Below, one piece after another: positions 55,471 through 64,000 of a stretch of DNA of 64,000 bases; the first letter of the stretch is position 1; each line of letters begins with the position of its first letter. The position numbers and the translations under genes are program-made. The notes beneath the pieces were generated by a model. That model had not been told where the DNA came from and searched no databases. It was given only the letters and a program-made list of their open reading frames with translations. The stretch comes from Flavobacterium sandaracinum. Its GTDB lineage: Bacteria; Bacteroidota; Bacteroidia; Flavobacteriales; Flavobacteriaceae. The stretch covers positions 94,695 to 158,694 of the forward strand of contig NZ_SMFN01000007.1 in NCBI RefSeq assembly GCF_004349135.1, given 5' to 3'.

Positions 55471-55515
55471 AAAAAAAATAGGCTGTCACGCAAGGATTGA
55501 CAGCCTATTTTTTTT
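55471..55515. terminator. bidirectional terminator
   Basis: An 18-bp perfect stem (55471-55488 with 55498-55515) with A and T runs lies between convergent genes. Confidence 0.93.
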
Positions 55516-55526
55516 GTATTATTAGA

Positions 55527-56045
55527 TTACTTTGCTTTAAGAATTTCTCCATTAGGGCGAACCAATAATTTAATGGTTTCCTTATCTTTTTTTATTTTTA
55601 CGTTATATTGTTTTTTGATGATGTCTCCATCCTCTTGTGTGTAAACAAAACTATCATTTACTATAGACCAGCCCGGATATGTTCTGTAAATGGAGTAGAT
55701 TACTTCGCTAGGAAGGACTACATTTTTGAATTGTTCTACAACACGTACCAATTTTCCTTGTTCGTTGTAGGTAGCGGTTAACGATCCATTTTTTACCTCC
55801 ATAACCACGAGATACTCTTCGTATCCTTCGGCATCTTTTCCTAAATCATAAGCGATGAATTTTTCTTCTACCATTTTGACTCTTTGGTCAGGATTATTAT
55901 CAGGGATATAAACTGAAAAATCAGTTCCTACTCTCTTAATTATCACTCCGGGTAATTCTTCTATTTTGATTTTTCCTTTATCCGTCACTTGAGCATTTAC
56001 TGCTAGTGTAACGCTTAAAAAAAGTATAATAATAAGTGCTTTCAT
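55527..56045 (-). CDS. secreted PepSY-like protein
   Basis: This 172-residue protein has a signal peptide (ALIIILFLSVTLAVNAQ). The mature part shows two repeats of the PepSY-like pattern: NGSLTATYNEQGKLVRVVEQ near 86-105 and VLPSEVIYSIYRTYPGWSIV near 109-128, ending in TIKLLVRPNGEILKAK. Such proteins are small periplasmic modules. I recall relatives carrying the name nicotinate-nucleotide adenylyltransferase, but no nucleotide-binding motif is present, so that name should not be used. Confidence 0.72.
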   Translation of the reverse strand: MKALIIILFLSVTLAVNAQVTDKGKIKIEELPGVIIKRVGTDFSVYIPDNNPDQRVKMVEEKFIAYDLGKDAEGYEEYLVVMEVKNGSLTATYNEQGKLVRVVEQFKNVVLPSEVIYSIYRTYPGWSIVNDSFVYTQEDGDIIKKQYNVKIKKDKETIKLLVRPNGEILKAK

Positions 56046-56385
56046 AATATTTAAGTTTTTAAATTAATCAATTATTTTTGTTTTTACAATGTACTAAAAG
56101 ATTCTAAGGCTTACATTTTACTTCCCCTTTTTAAATTCACTTAATTATCTAAATATCAGTATTTTAAAATATATTTTTTTTAAAAAAAATAATATTAACA
56201 TGTAAATTTAGTTTTTTAATTCAGGGTTTAGCGTTAATTTTTACTATAATTAATGTTAATAAAATCAATGAAATCAAATTTTTTTTAACAGGATTTATAG
56301 GTTATTTAGTTTTAATTGAAAACAAAAAAACACCAAGCTTTCGATTGGTGTTTTTAAAGTAAGATATACAGTAAGTTGCGTAAAT
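56046..56385. other. 340-bp AT-rich spacer
   Basis: It is very A/T rich, with poly-A and poly-T runs near 56160-56200. The only feature seen is the terminator at 56326-56355. No gene is evident. Confidence 0.5.
56326..56355 (-). terminator. terminator of the methylmalonyl-CoA mutase operon
   Basis: An 11-bp stem AAAAACACCAA/TTGGTGTTTTT with an 8-nt loop lies 30 bp past the large-subunit stop. Confidence 0.85.
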
Positions 56386-58524
56386 TTATTCGAAGCTACC
56401 CATTAAAATCTCTAATATTTTTATAGCTGCTTCGCTAATTTTTGTTCCTGGTCCAAAAACGGCTACTGCGCCAGCATCGAACAAAAATTGGTAATCTTGT
56501 GCAGGAATAACACCTCCAACAACTACCATAATATCTTGTCGATCATATTTTTTAAGTTCTTCAATTACTTGGGGAACTAAAGTTTTATGCCCTGCGGCTA
56601 GAGAGGAAACACCCAGAATATGAACGTCATTTTCTACCGCTTGTTTGGCAGCTTCAGCCGGTGTTTGAAAAAGTGGGCCAATGTCAACATCAAAACCTAC
56701 ATCGGCATAACCAGTAGCGACCACTTTGGCGCCACGATCGTGTCCATCTTGTCCCATTTTGGCAATCATGATTCTTGGGCGACGCCCTTCTTTTTTAGCG
56801 AATTCATTTGCCAATTGTTTTGCTTTTTCAAAACTTTTGTCGTCTTTTATTTCTTTGCTATACACACCGCTAAAGGATTTAATTTGTGCTTTGTATCTTC
56901 CAAAAACCGTTTCCAACGCATCACTAATTTCTCCTAAAGTTGTTCGGTTTCGTGCAGCTTCAACTGCGATTTCTAATAAATTCCCCTCACCAGTTTGTGC
57001 ACAAAGGATTAATTTTTTCAGTGAATCCTGAACTTTTTCAGAATCTCTACTGGCTTTGATTCGATCTAATTGTTCCAGTTGTTGCTTGCGGACCATTTGG
57101 TTATCCACATCCAAAATTTGTAAAGGATCTTCTTTTTCTAATCGATATTGATTGACACCTACAATAATATCTTGGCCACTGTCTATTCTTGCTTGTTTTC
57201 TAGCCGCCGCTTCTTCAATTCTCAATTTAGGAATACCAGATTCGATAGCTTTGGTCATTCCGCCCAATTCTTCTACCTCTTCGATAAGTTTCCAAGCGTT
57301 TTCGGCGATTTCATTCGTCAAACTTTCAACATAATAACTTCCTGCCCAAGGATCGACGGTTTTGGTAATTTTAGTTTCCTCCTGTAAATAAAGCTGTGTG
57401 TTTCTGGCAATCCTTGCTGAGAAATCTGTTGGTAAAGCAATTGCTTCGTCCAAAGCATTGGTATGCAAAGATTGTGTTCCTCCAAAAGCGGCTGCGGCTG
57501 CTTCAATGCACGTTCGAGCTACATTATTAAAAGGATCTTGCTCTGTTAAACTCCAACCCGAAGTTTGACAATGCGTTCGCAACGCTAATGATTTATCGTC
57601 TTTTGGTTCAAATTGTTTGACCAGTTTCGCCCATATCATTCTTCCCGCACGCATTTTTGCAATTTCCATAAAATGGTTCATTCCAATCGCCCAGAAAAAT
57701 GATAATCGTGGAGCAAATTCATCAATTTTCATTCCTGTCGCTAATCCTGTTCTAATGTATTCCAATCCATCGGCCAGTGTGTACGCTAATTCAATATCGG
57801 CAGTGGCTCCTGCTTCTTGCATGTGGTATCCCGAAATTGAAATAGAGTTGAATTTCGGCATTTTTTTGCTGGTGAATTCAAAAATATCAGCAATGATTTT
57901 CATCGAAGGGGTTGGCGGATAAATGTACGTGTTTCGCACCATGAACTCTTTCAAAATATCATTTTGTATCGTACCGGAAAGTAACTCGGGTTTTACGCCT
58001 TGTTCTTCGGCGGCGACAATATAGAAAGCCATAATAGGTAAAACGGCGCCATTCATCGTCATGGAAACGGACATTTCATCCAGCGGAATTTGGTCGAATA
58101 ATACTTTCATATCTTCTACGGAATCAATTGCGACTCCTGCTTTTCCAACATCACCAACCACACGTTCATGATCGGAATCATAGCCACGGTGTGTAGGTAA
58201 ATCAAAAGCGATTGAAAGTCCTTTTTGCCCTGCAGCTAAATTTCTTCTGTAAAAAGCATTACTTTCTTCAGCTGTCGAAAATCCTGCATATTGGCGCACG
58301 GTCCATGGTCTTCGGACATACATTGTTGCGTAAGGTCCGCGTAAATTTGGTGCAAAACCAGCTCCAAAATCAAGATGCTTGATGTTATCAATATCTTGTT
58401 TCGAATACGTTGGTTTTAGTTCGATTCCCTCTGCGGTTAGAAATGCATCAGTAAGAGAATTTTCATGCTCCACTTTCAACGGTGTACTTTCTAATTTTAT
58501 ATGTTGTAAATCTTTTCTTTTCAT
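56386..58524 (-). CDS. methylmalonyl-CoA mutase, large (catalytic) subunit
   Basis: This 712-residue adenosylcobalamin enzyme interconverts succinyl-CoA and R-methylmalonyl-CoA. The N-terminal TIM barrel carries [20 protein letters not shown] near 67-86 and [19 protein letters not shown] near 316-334. The C-terminal B12-binding domain has DGHDRG with the cobalt ligand His595 and the G-V-S-S-L and G-G-V-I-P motifs. It is encoded downstream of the small subunit, 67 bp apart. It links propionyl-CoA and branched amino acid metabolism with the TCA cycle. Confidence 0.97.
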   Translation of the reverse strand: MKRKDLQHIKLESTPLKVEHENSLTDAFLTAEGIELKPTYSKQDIDNIKHLDFGAGFAPNLRGPYATMYVRRPWTVRQYAGFSTAEESNAFYRRNLAAGQKGLSIAFDLPTHRGYDSDHERVVGDVGKAGVAIDSVEDMKVLFDQIPLDEMSVSMTMNGAVLPIMAFYIVAAEEQGVKPELLSGTIQNDILKEFMVRNTYIYPPTPSMKIIADIFEFTSKKMPKFNSISISGYHMQEAGATADIELAYTLADGLEYIRTGLATGMKIDEFAPRLSFFWAIGMNHFMEIAKMRAGRMIWAKLVKQFEPKDDKSLALRTHCQTSGWSLTEQDPFNNVARTCIEAAAAAFGGTQSLHTNALDEAIALPTDFSARIARNTQLYLQEETKITKTVDPWAGSYYVESLTNEIAENAWKLIEEVEELGGMTKAIESGIPKLRIEEAAARKQARIDSGQDIIVGVNQYRLEKEDPLQILDVDNQMVRKQQLEQLDRIKASRDSEKVQDSLKKLILCAQTGEGNLLEIAVEAARNRTTLGEISDALETVFGRYKAQIKSFSGVYSKEIKDDKSFEKAKQLANEFAKKEGRRPRIMIAKMGQDGHDRGAKVVATGYADVGFDVDIGPLFQTPAEAAKQAVENDVHILGVSSLAAGHKTLVPQVIEELKKYDRQDIMVVVGGVIPAQDYQFLFDAGAVAVFGPGTKISEAAIKILEILMGSFE

Positions 58525-58591
58525 TTGTTTAGTACCAAATTACATGAATGCTGATGAATTTTCAATTTTGATTAGCCGAAATTTTTAAATG

Positions 58592-59956
58592 TTATTCAAG
58601 ATCTAATCTTTCCTGTTCTATTTTTTCTGCCAAACGTTTTTCGATTATGGGCGTAATCAAAGTTTTTCTTGGTTTGACTTTTACAAAAGGAAACAACTCT
58701 AAATCATGTTTCATTTTGTCCTGTTTATTAGGATGTTTGTTTGTGCCTAATAGAATTTCTTTCCCAGAATCAAATAATTCCTGAGCTGCATCTGCACTTT
58801 CCTGAATTTTCCTTTTGATGATTCCGTCGTTAAGTTGTTTCAAGAAACCACCATTTGCTTCTATATCTTTGAACAAAGCCAATCCTTTTTCGGCTAATTG
58901 ATTGGTAAGATTTTCGATATAATAACTCCCGTCAGCCGGATTATTGACTTTGTCAAAATAACTTTCGTTTTTGAGAATCAACAATTGATTTCTGGCGATT
59001 CGGTCGCCAAATTCATTGTCTTTGTGGTACAACGCATCATAAGGTAAATTAGCAATAGCGTCCGCTCCACCTATGATGGCACTCATACATTCGGTTGTGG
59101 TTCGCAACATGTTTACGTTATAATCGTATAATGTTTTGTTTCGTTTGGTTGGCGAAACGATGATGTTACAATCTAAGTTGTGGTTGTATTCCTTGGCAAT
59201 CAGATTAAAAAGTAAGCGCAACGCACGTAGTTTTGCAATTTCAAAAAAGTAATTTGTTCCAACGGCCACTTCAAAAACTATGGGTTGATTTATGGTTTCA
59301 ATTCGATTGAAATATTCATTTGCCTGTCCTAAACTATACGCAATTTGCTGCACCATATTGGCACCTGCATTTTGATACAAAGCAGCATTGATGCTGATTA
59401 ATGACACTGATGGTGTTGCTGCCGAAAGTAAATTCAGTGTGTCAAAATTACTTTTTTCATTAGTTGTAAACCAGTTTCCATCTTTGGCTAATTGCCCAAT
59501 TGGATCCAGATTGCAAAAAATAATAGTATTATTTATCTTTGCGAAAGCGTCAATTTTTTTGACGAAATCGATTGAAATAAATCCAAGATTAAAATAAATG
59601 GTTACTTTTTCTAATGGTAATTGCTCCAAAAGATTGGTAATATCAATTGATTCGTTTTCTATTGTAAACCGAAGGCTGTCCGCACCACGACTTAATGTGT
59701 CGAGCGCTCTCTCTATTGATTTTTGAACATCATAGACAAATATATTTTGACAAATTTTAAATTCAGACGCTTTAGTGGAAACAGGAAAAGCTTTAGTAAA
59801 CTCATCTTTGTGGTAAAAGGGTTTTACCTGAATGTCTTCGGGAGAATTCCAAACTAAGGTTTCATTATAATCCGCTCCTTTGAGTTCAAACTGGATTTTT
59901 TGTTTCCATTGTTTGGAGGAAATTGGATCAAAAGCATCGAAAAGGTTTGCAGCCAT
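58592..59956 (-). CDS. methylmalonyl-CoA mutase, small subunit (no B12 domain)
   Basis: This 454-residue protein is homologous to the barrel part of the mutase (FDPISSKQWKQKIQFELKG near 11-29, GTNYFFEIAKLRALRLLF near 231-248, DGSYYIENLTNQLAEKGLALF) but ends before any cobalamin-binding domain; no D-x-H-x-x-G is present. In heterodimeric mutases the small subunit is structural and usually keeps a degenerate B12 domain, so this one is short. It lies first in the operon. Confidence 0.93.
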   Translation of the reverse strand: MAANLFDAFDPISSKQWKQKIQFELKGADYNETLVWNSPEDIQVKPFYHKDEFTKAFPVSTKASEFKICQNIFVYDVQKSIERALDTLSRGADSLRFTIENESIDITNLLEQLPLEKVTIYFNLGFISIDFVKKIDAFAKINNTIIFCNLDPIGQLAKDGNWFTTNEKSNFDTLNLLSAATPSVSLISINAALYQNAGANMVQQIAYSLGQANEYFNRIETINQPIVFEVAVGTNYFFEIAKLRALRLLFNLIAKEYNHNLDCNIIVSPTKRNKTLYDYNVNMLRTTTECMSAIIGGADAIANLPYDALYHKDNEFGDRIARNQLLILKNESYFDKVNNPADGSYYIENLTNQLAEKGLALFKDIEANGGFLKQLNDGIIKRKIQESADAAQELFDSGKEILLGTNKHPNKQDKMKHDLELFPFVKVKPRKTLITPIIEKRLAEKIEQERLDLE

Positions 59957-60004
59957 TTTTTGGTTGATTAAGTATGGTTTTGAATAATTAATGTTTTAAT
60001 TATT

Positions 60005-60328
60005 TTAGTTTTTTTCAATCGTGTCACCTTCGAATTCGATGATATAAATATCTTCACTATCTTTTTTCATATAGTATTTTTCGCGGGCGTATTTTTCTAT
60101 TTGTTCTGAATTTTTTAATTGCTTAATGTTCTTCTGATCTTTCTTTATTTCTTCTTTGTAATACGCCGCATTATCCTCTAAATCTTCAATTTGTTGATCC
60201 AAAATACGATGATCAAAATACGAATAGTTGTCCAGAAAAATCATCCATGAACAAAAAAACAACAAAACCCAGACATATTTGTTACTTAGAAATTTAAACC
60301 AAGACTTGTCTTTATACGGATTTGTCAT
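60005..60328 (-). CDS. septum formation initiator protein (FtsB/DivIC family)
   Basis: This 107-residue bitopic protein has a short cytoplasmic N-terminus, one transmembrane helix (about 14-31, YVWVLLFFCSWMIFLDNY), a coiled coil (about 36-75, QIEDLEDNAAYYKEEIKKDQ) and the conserved IEKYAREKYYMKKDSEDIYI near 77-96. It scaffolds the divisome with FtsL and FtsQ. It lies 48 bp upstream of the mutase small subunit, a gene order I associate with flavobacteria. Confidence 0.9.
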   Translation of the reverse strand: MTNPYKDKSWFKFLSNKYVWVLLFFCSWMIFLDNYSYFDHRILDQQIEDLEDNAAYYKEEIKKDQKNIKQLKNSEQIEKYAREKYYMKKDSEDIYIIEFEGDTIEKN

Positions 60329-60478
60329 TTTATTTTTTTTAACCCCGATTGAAGTTGAAATCCTTTTAGTAGGTGATGAGGACTAAGAAAGACTCACGTA
60401 CTAATTGATTGCAATCTCATCATCAAGACGAGACGGGAAATAGCTCTTACTAATTATTACTCTAAAATTACAACTAAA

Positions 60479-61087
60479 TTATAGAATTTTCTGATTTATT
60501 ACTGCACGTACCACATCAATGGCTACAGTATTGTATTTGTCGTTTGGAATAATGATATCGGCAAACGCTTTAGTAGGTTCAATGAACTGTTCGTGCATTG
60601 GTTTTAATGTGGTTTGATACCTATTAATAACTTCGTGCATATCGCGGCCTCGCTCTACAATATCGCGTTTCATCCGTCGGATTAATCGTTCGTCAGAATC
60701 GGCATGAACGTATATTTTCACATCAAATAATTCTCTTAACTCCGGATTTGCAAGAATTAAAATTCCTTCTACTATCATCACTTTTCTGGGATGTGTAAAA
60801 ACAGAATCATCAGTTCTATTGTGCGTTGCAAAAGAATAAACGGGTTGGTGAATGTTGTTTCCCTCTTTTAATTCTTTAAGATGTGCAACGAGTAACTCAA
60901 AATCAATAGCACGCGGATGATCAAAATTAATTAAAGCTCTTTCATCAAATGAAAGTCCGTGATTTTCTTTGTAATATGAGTCCTGAGAAATAATACCAAC
61001 TTCCGTTTGTGGTAATTCGTTCATAATCTGATGTACAACGGTTGTTTTTCCGCTTCCTGTACCACCTGCAATTCCTATAATGAGCAT
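60479..61087 (-). CDS. udk: uridine kinase
   Basis: This 202-residue kinase salvages uridine and cytidine to UMP and CMP. The P loop is GIAGGTGSGKTT at 5-16, followed by ISQDSYYKE near 38-46, NFDHPRAIDFELL near 55-67 and the lid RRMKRDIVERGRD near 136-148. It precedes the FtsB/DivIC gene by 150 bp on the same strand. Confidence 0.95.
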   Translation of the reverse strand: MLIIGIAGGTGSGKTTVVHQIMNELPQTEVGIISQDSYYKENHGLSFDERALINFDHPRAIDFELLVAHLKELKEGNNIHQPVYSFATHNRTDDSVFTHPRKVMIVEGILILANPELRELFDVKIYVHADSDERLIRRMKRDIVERGRDMHEVINRYQTTLKPMHEQFIEPTKAFADIIIPNDKYNTVAIDVVRAVINQKIL

Positions 61088-61114
61088 AAATGTTTGGTTG
61101 TGTTTTTATGGATA

Positions 61115-61122
61115 CAAAAATA
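61115..61122 (-). promoter_or_regulatory. -7 box TATTTTTG of udk
   Basis: A perfect TAnnTTTG on the minus strand, 27 bp before the udk ATG. No TTG at the -33 position. Confidence 0.5.
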
Positions 61123-61233
61123 GGAATTTAATCGGGAGCAGTTTTTGTTTTTTTAGGAAATATTGCTAATTTAATATATGTGCTACGGGTTTTCAATAAA
61201 CATTTTTTACCTTTAGTTTCTAAAATTAAAACT

Positions 61234-61815
61234 TTGTATTCTCAAATCAACAAAAACATAAGCCGCTACGTCTCTTTTGACCAGCAAGAATTAGAAATCT
61301 TCAATTCTTTATTGGAGTTTAAAACCGTTCCAAAGAAAACGATGTTACTGCAAGAAGGTGATAGGTGCAACTTTGAAGCTTTTGTTGTCAAAGGCTGTGT
61401 CCGAAAATATTATATCGATGACAATGGCTTTGAAGTGATTCTTCAATTTGCTATCGAAAATGCTTGGGTAAGCGATATCTCGTTCAGTATCTACGAAGAC
61501 AAACCAAGCCGTGTTTTTATCGAAACATTGGAAGATTGTGAATTTTTTATGTTCAGTCCTGAATCAAAAGAAGAATTGTTTAGTAACGCACCTCAATTTG
61601 AACGTGCGTTCCGAATCCTAATGCAAAGGAGTCTTGCGGTTACTCAAGACCGTTTATTTAATACCATTTCTAAAACGGCAACCGAGAAATATTTAGAGTT
61701 TCTTGAACATTATCCTACACTTTCACAGCGCGTTGCCCAACATTATATTGCGTCTTATTTGGGTATTTCAGCCGAGTTTCTTAGTAAAATAAGAACTAAA
61801 ATCGCTAAACTTTAA
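61234..61815 (+). CDS. Crp/Fnr-family transcriptional regulator
   Basis: This protein of about 193 residues has an N-terminal cyclic-nucleotide-binding-like domain (FNSLLEFKTVPKKTMLLQEG, then FVVKGCVRKYYIDDNGFEVI) and a C-terminal helix-turn-helix (RVAQHYIASYLGISAEFLSK). The phosphate-binding cassette of Crp is not evident, and there are no Fnr cysteines, so the ligand is unknown. Homologues I recall begin at M-Y-x-Q-I-N, which places the start at TTG 61234; a GTG at 61180 would add 18 residues. It is probably a local regulator of the pirin and YceI genes downstream. Confidence 0.85.
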   Translation: MYSQINKNISRYVSFDQQELEIFNSLLEFKTVPKKTMLLQEGDRCNFEAFVVKGCVRKYYIDDNGFEVILQFAIENAWVSDISFSIYEDKPSRVFIETLEDCEFFMFSPESKEELFSNAPQFERAFRILMQRSLAVTQDRLFNTISKTATEKYLEFLEHYPTLSQRVAQHYIASYLGISAEFLSKIRTKIAKL

Positions 61816-61902
61816 ATTCTCTTTTTTTATTTCTTGTCCTAGTTCAATGCATGCGCTCTTTTTTCGACGCAACTTTGCACCATACTATTAAAGATCAAGA
61901 CA

Positions 61903-62655
61903 ATGGAAAATACAGATAAAATTATAGACAATACAATTACGAATTCTGTTTTGCACAAAGCGAATACTCGCGGTCATGCGAATCATGGTTGGTTAGAGTC
62001 CCATCACACGTTTAGTTTTGCGAATTATCAAAATCGAGAACGAATGAATTTTGGTGTGTTGCGCGTTCTTAATGACGATAGAGTTAGCCAAGGAATGGGT
62101 TTTGGAAAACATCCACATGATAATATGGAAATTATTTCTATTCCGCTCGAAGGTGATTTAGAACACCAAGACAGTATGGGAAATACTACCGTAATCAAGG
62201 AAGGTGATATTCAAGCGATGAGCGCTGGTACCGGAATTTTTCATAGCGAATACAATAAAAACAAAGACCAATTGGTTAAATTTTTACAGATTTGGATTTA
62301 TCCAAATAAAAAAAATGTAACGCCACGTTATGACCAAATTACTTTAGATTTAAACGATCGTCACAATAAACTACAGCAAATTTTATCACCAAATCCAGAA
62401 GATGACGGCGTCTGGATTCATCAAGATGCTTGGTTTCATATTGGGAAGTTTGATAACGATTTTTCTACTTCGTATGAATTAAAAAAACCGGGAAATGGAA
62501 TTTATGCTTTTGTTTTAAAAGGAGATTTCACGATAGGAAATAACGCTTTAAATGAACGGGACGGATTAGGGATTTGGGATAGGAATACAATTAAAATTAC
62601 TGCTAATTCAGCTAATGCCGAAATCTTACTGATGGAAGTTCCGATGGAATTGTAA
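61903..62655 (+). CDS. pirin family protein
   Basis: This 250-residue bicupin has a metal site in the N-terminal cupin: GFGKHPHDNMEIISIPLEGD near 67-86 with two His, then EHQDSMGN and MSAGTGIFHSEYN near 106-118. The N-terminal ANHGWLESHHTFSFANYQ near 26-43 is a pirin signature. Bacterial pirins include quercetin 2,3-dioxygenases and redox-responsive regulators. It lies 87 bp after the Crp/Fnr gene and 44 bp before yceI. Confidence 0.92.
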   Translation: MENTDKIIDNTITNSVLHKANTRGHANHGWLESHHTFSFANYQNRERMNFGVLRVLNDDRVSQGMGFGKHPHDNMEIISIPLEGDLEHQDSMGNTTVIKEGDIQAMSAGTGIFHSEYNKNKDQLVKFLQIWIYPNKKNVTPRYDQITLDLNDRHNKLQQILSPNPEDDGVWIHQDAWFHIGKFDNDFSTSYELKKPGNGIYAFVLKGDFTIGNNALNERDGLGIWDRNTIKITANSANAEILLMEVPMEL

Positions 62656-62699
62656 TTTAATAAATATCTAATTAATAATAATTTAAATAAAATAATACT

Positions 62700-63230
62700 A
62701 TGTCAACAACAAAATGGGTAATTGACCCAACACACTCAGAAATTGGTTTTAAAGTGAAACACATGATGTTCACGAATGTTTCAGGTAAATTTTCAAAATT
62801 TGATGCGAACATCGAAGCCGAAGACAACAATTTAGAAAACGCGAAAATTGAATTCACCGGAGCAATTGATTCTGTGACAACAGGAAACGCTGATAGAGAT
62901 ACGCATTTATTGAGTGCTGACTTTTTTGATGCTGCTCAGTTTCCAGAAATTAAATTTAGCGCAACTTCTTTTACCAAAATTAATGAAGGCGAATATGAAT
63001 TGATTGGCGACTTAACATTACACGGTGTTACTAAATCAGTGAAATTAGCTGCGGATTATGGAGGATTAATGAAAGATCCATGGGGAAATACCAAAATGGC
63101 GCTTGCATTAGAAGGAAAAATCAATAGAAAAGATTGGGGATTAAATTGGAATTCGGCTCTTGAAACAGGCGGTGTTTTAGTAAGTGAAGAAGTTCGTTTG
63201 AACATCGAATTGCAATTTTTGCAACAATAA
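62700..63230 (+). CDS. YceI family protein
   Basis: This 176-residue lipocalin-like barrel belongs to the YceI family, which binds isoprenoid or polyisoprenoid ligands. The start TKWVIDPTHSEIGFKVKHMM, GDLTLHGVTKSVKLAADYGG near 106-125 and NRKDWGLNWNSALETGGVLV near 141-160 are signatures. No signal peptide is present, so this version is cytoplasmic. Pirin-YceI pairs are common and probably form an oxidative or electrophile stress response. Confidence 0.93.
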   Translation: MSTTKWVIDPTHSEIGFKVKHMMFTNVSGKFSKFDANIEAEDNNLENAKIEFTGAIDSVTTGNADRDTHLLSADFFDAAQFPEIKFSATSFTKINEGEYELIGDLTLHGVTKSVKLAADYGGLMKDPWGNTKMALALEGKINRKDWGLNWNSALETGGVLVSEEVRLNIELQFLQQ

Positions 63231-63243
63231 TTGTAAAGTAAAT

Positions 63244-63286
63244 AAACAGAAATCTCAAAGGATTATTTTCTTTGAGATTTCTGTTT
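63244..63286 (+). terminator. terminator after yceI
   Basis: A 17-bp perfect stem (63244-63260 with 63270-63286) and a 9-nt loop. Confidence 0.9.
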
Positions 63287-63300
63287 TAAAAAATAGAATG

Positions 63301-63612
63301 ATGGAAACCATACATATTTTATACATAGGAAGACATCTTGAAATTCTAGAAACCGTCATCCGATTAATAAATGCAAACGAGAATTGGAATGGAGTAGGCG
63401 TTATGAATGATGAGGAAGCGAAGGATGTTTTTCTAAGAAAAGATTTTTCACTTGTATTGTTGGGTTCCGGAATTCAGGAAGAAAGCGAAACTGAATTGTG
63501 TGCTTTTTTCAAAAATATATATCCAAATATTAGCATTGTTCAGCATTACGGTGGAGGAAGTGGTTTGCTGAAAAGTGAAATTCTACTCGCCTTGGAAAAC
63601 AATAAAAATTAG
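63301..63612 (+). CDS. degenerate receiver-like protein
   Basis: This 103-residue protein has the alternating pattern of a response-regulator receiver (IHILYIGRHLEILETVIRLI; a strand SLVLLGSGI; ISIVQHYGG near the C-terminus) with no output domain. The strand that normally ends in the phosphorylated Asp reads VLLGSG, and the acidic pair near residue 10 is also absent. So phosphorylation is not expected. A second ATG at 63298 is directly upstream. It may be a pseudo-receiver that binds a partner. Confidence 0.65.
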   Translation: METIHILYIGRHLEILETVIRLINANENWNGVGVMNDEEAKDVFLRKDFSLVLLGSGIQEESETELCAFFKNIYPNISIVQHYGGGSGLLKSEILLALENNKN

Positions 63613-63619
63613 TAGAAAC

Positions 63620-63651
63620 AAAAAGAGAGCCATGTGAATGACTCTCTTTTT
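63620..63651. terminator. bidirectional terminator
   Basis: A 10-bp stem AAAAAGAGAG/CTCTCTTTTT with a 12-nt loop lies between convergent genes. Confidence 0.88.
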
Positions 63652-63667
63652 GTTATTTTATAAACTA

Positions 63668-64000
63668 TTATTTATTCTTCTTTGCTTTGATCATCATTTC
63701 CAATTGATCCCAAAGTTCCTCTGGAATTGCTTCAAGTAAATTAAACTGTCCAGCGCCTTTCAGCCATTCACCACCATCAATTGTAATTACATCTCCGTTG
63801 ATGTATGCTGAAAAATCGGAAACTAAATAAGCTGCTAAATTGGCTAATTCCTGATGATCTCCCACCCGTTTTAACGGCACTTTTTTAGCCATGTCAAATT
63901 TTTCGGCTAAATCTCCAGGTAACAATCGGTCCCACGCACCTTTAGTAGGGAACGGTCCCGGAGCAATTGCATTCGACCGAATTCCGTATTTTGCCCATTC
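63668..64000 (-). CDS. short-chain dehydrogenase/reductase, partial (C-terminal 110 residues)
   Basis: The frame is open from the right edge of the window to the stop at 63668, so the N-terminal half (Rossmann motif and catalytic Ser-Tyr-Lys) is outside. The visible part begins EWAKYGIRSNAIAPGPFPTK, then a PLKRVGDHQELANLAAYL helix and NGDVITIDGGEWL, all typical SDR C-terminus. The P-G-P-x-P-T-K-G-A sequence suggests a 2,4-dienoyl-CoA reductase-like member, with moderate certainty. Confidence 0.85.
   Translation of the reverse strand, partial: EWAKYGIRSNAIAPGPFPTKGAWDRLLPGDLAEKFDMAKKVPLKRVGDHQELANLAAYLVSDFSAYINGDVITIDGGEWLKGAGQFNLLEAIPEELWDQLEMMIKAKKNK

Noticed and set aside
55527..56045. Nicotinate-nucleotide adenylyltransferase
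   Set aside because: I recall this name on similar proteins, but the protein is exported, PepSY-like and lacks nucleotidyltransferase motifs.

Overview
The window comes from a low-GC member of the Bacteroidota, almost certainly a Flavobacterium or close relative. The gene order rpsU-xer-hpf-tRNA-tuf-secE-nusG-rplKAJL-rpoBC-DUF3467 and protein sequences such as RpoB and RpoC point there. So do the Bacteroidota-type promoters (a -33 TTG plus a -7 TAnnTTTG box) and the near absence of Shine-Dalgarno sequences. The content is mostly chromosomal housekeeping. I see no insertion sequence, prophage, CRISPR array or replication origin.

Layout. 1-230 is the right end of an uninterrupted 7-bp minisatellite. 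233-7707 holds a DnaQ-type exonuclease, a DUF2851 protein, a PspC-like protein, an amino acid permease, a helix-hairpin-helix protein, an acyl-CoA dehydrogenase and a membrane-anchored EEP phosphatase/nuclease. 7811-23158 is the translation/transcription block: rpsU with an exceptional Shine-Dalgarno, a Xer recombinase, hpf, tRNA-Thr(UGU), tRNA-Tyr, tRNA-Thr(GGU), tuf, tRNA-Trp, secE, nusG, rplK, rplA, rplJ, rplL, rpoB, rpoC and DUF3467. 23587-38332 has a small secreted protein, prfC, a GH13 amylase lipoprotein, a SurA-like chaperone, a MoxR ATPase, two unrelated aconitases in tandem and a LysM/NlpC endopeptidase.

38399-49349 is a mixed region: PNPOx-like and VOC proteins, a GT9 glycosyltransferase, a serine hydrolase, a CDGSH protein, a beta-hydroxyacid dehydrogenase, a retropepsin-like protease paired with a membrane protein, a second permease and a long-form GAPDH. 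Here the intergenic DNA is rich in degenerate repeats, including a GC-rich element at 45861-46001 that can fold into nested helices. 49508-64000 returns to core functions: DegP/HtrA, dapF, a GNAT enzyme, mltG, DUF2279, a lysozyme-like protein, methylmalonyl-CoA mutase (two subunits), a DivIC/FtsB protein, udk, a Crp/Fnr regulator, pirin, YceI, a degenerate receiver and a partial SDR.

The most distinctive signals lie outside genes. They are short repeats with an exact 7-nt period but unrelated sequences at six or more intergenic sites; the structured element at 45861-46001; the rpsU leader, which pairs with the 16S rRNA tail over 12 nt; and promoter/terminator overlaps around rpsU-xer and the tRNA operon. 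All functional calls are made by eye from sequence and family knowledge; no search was run.
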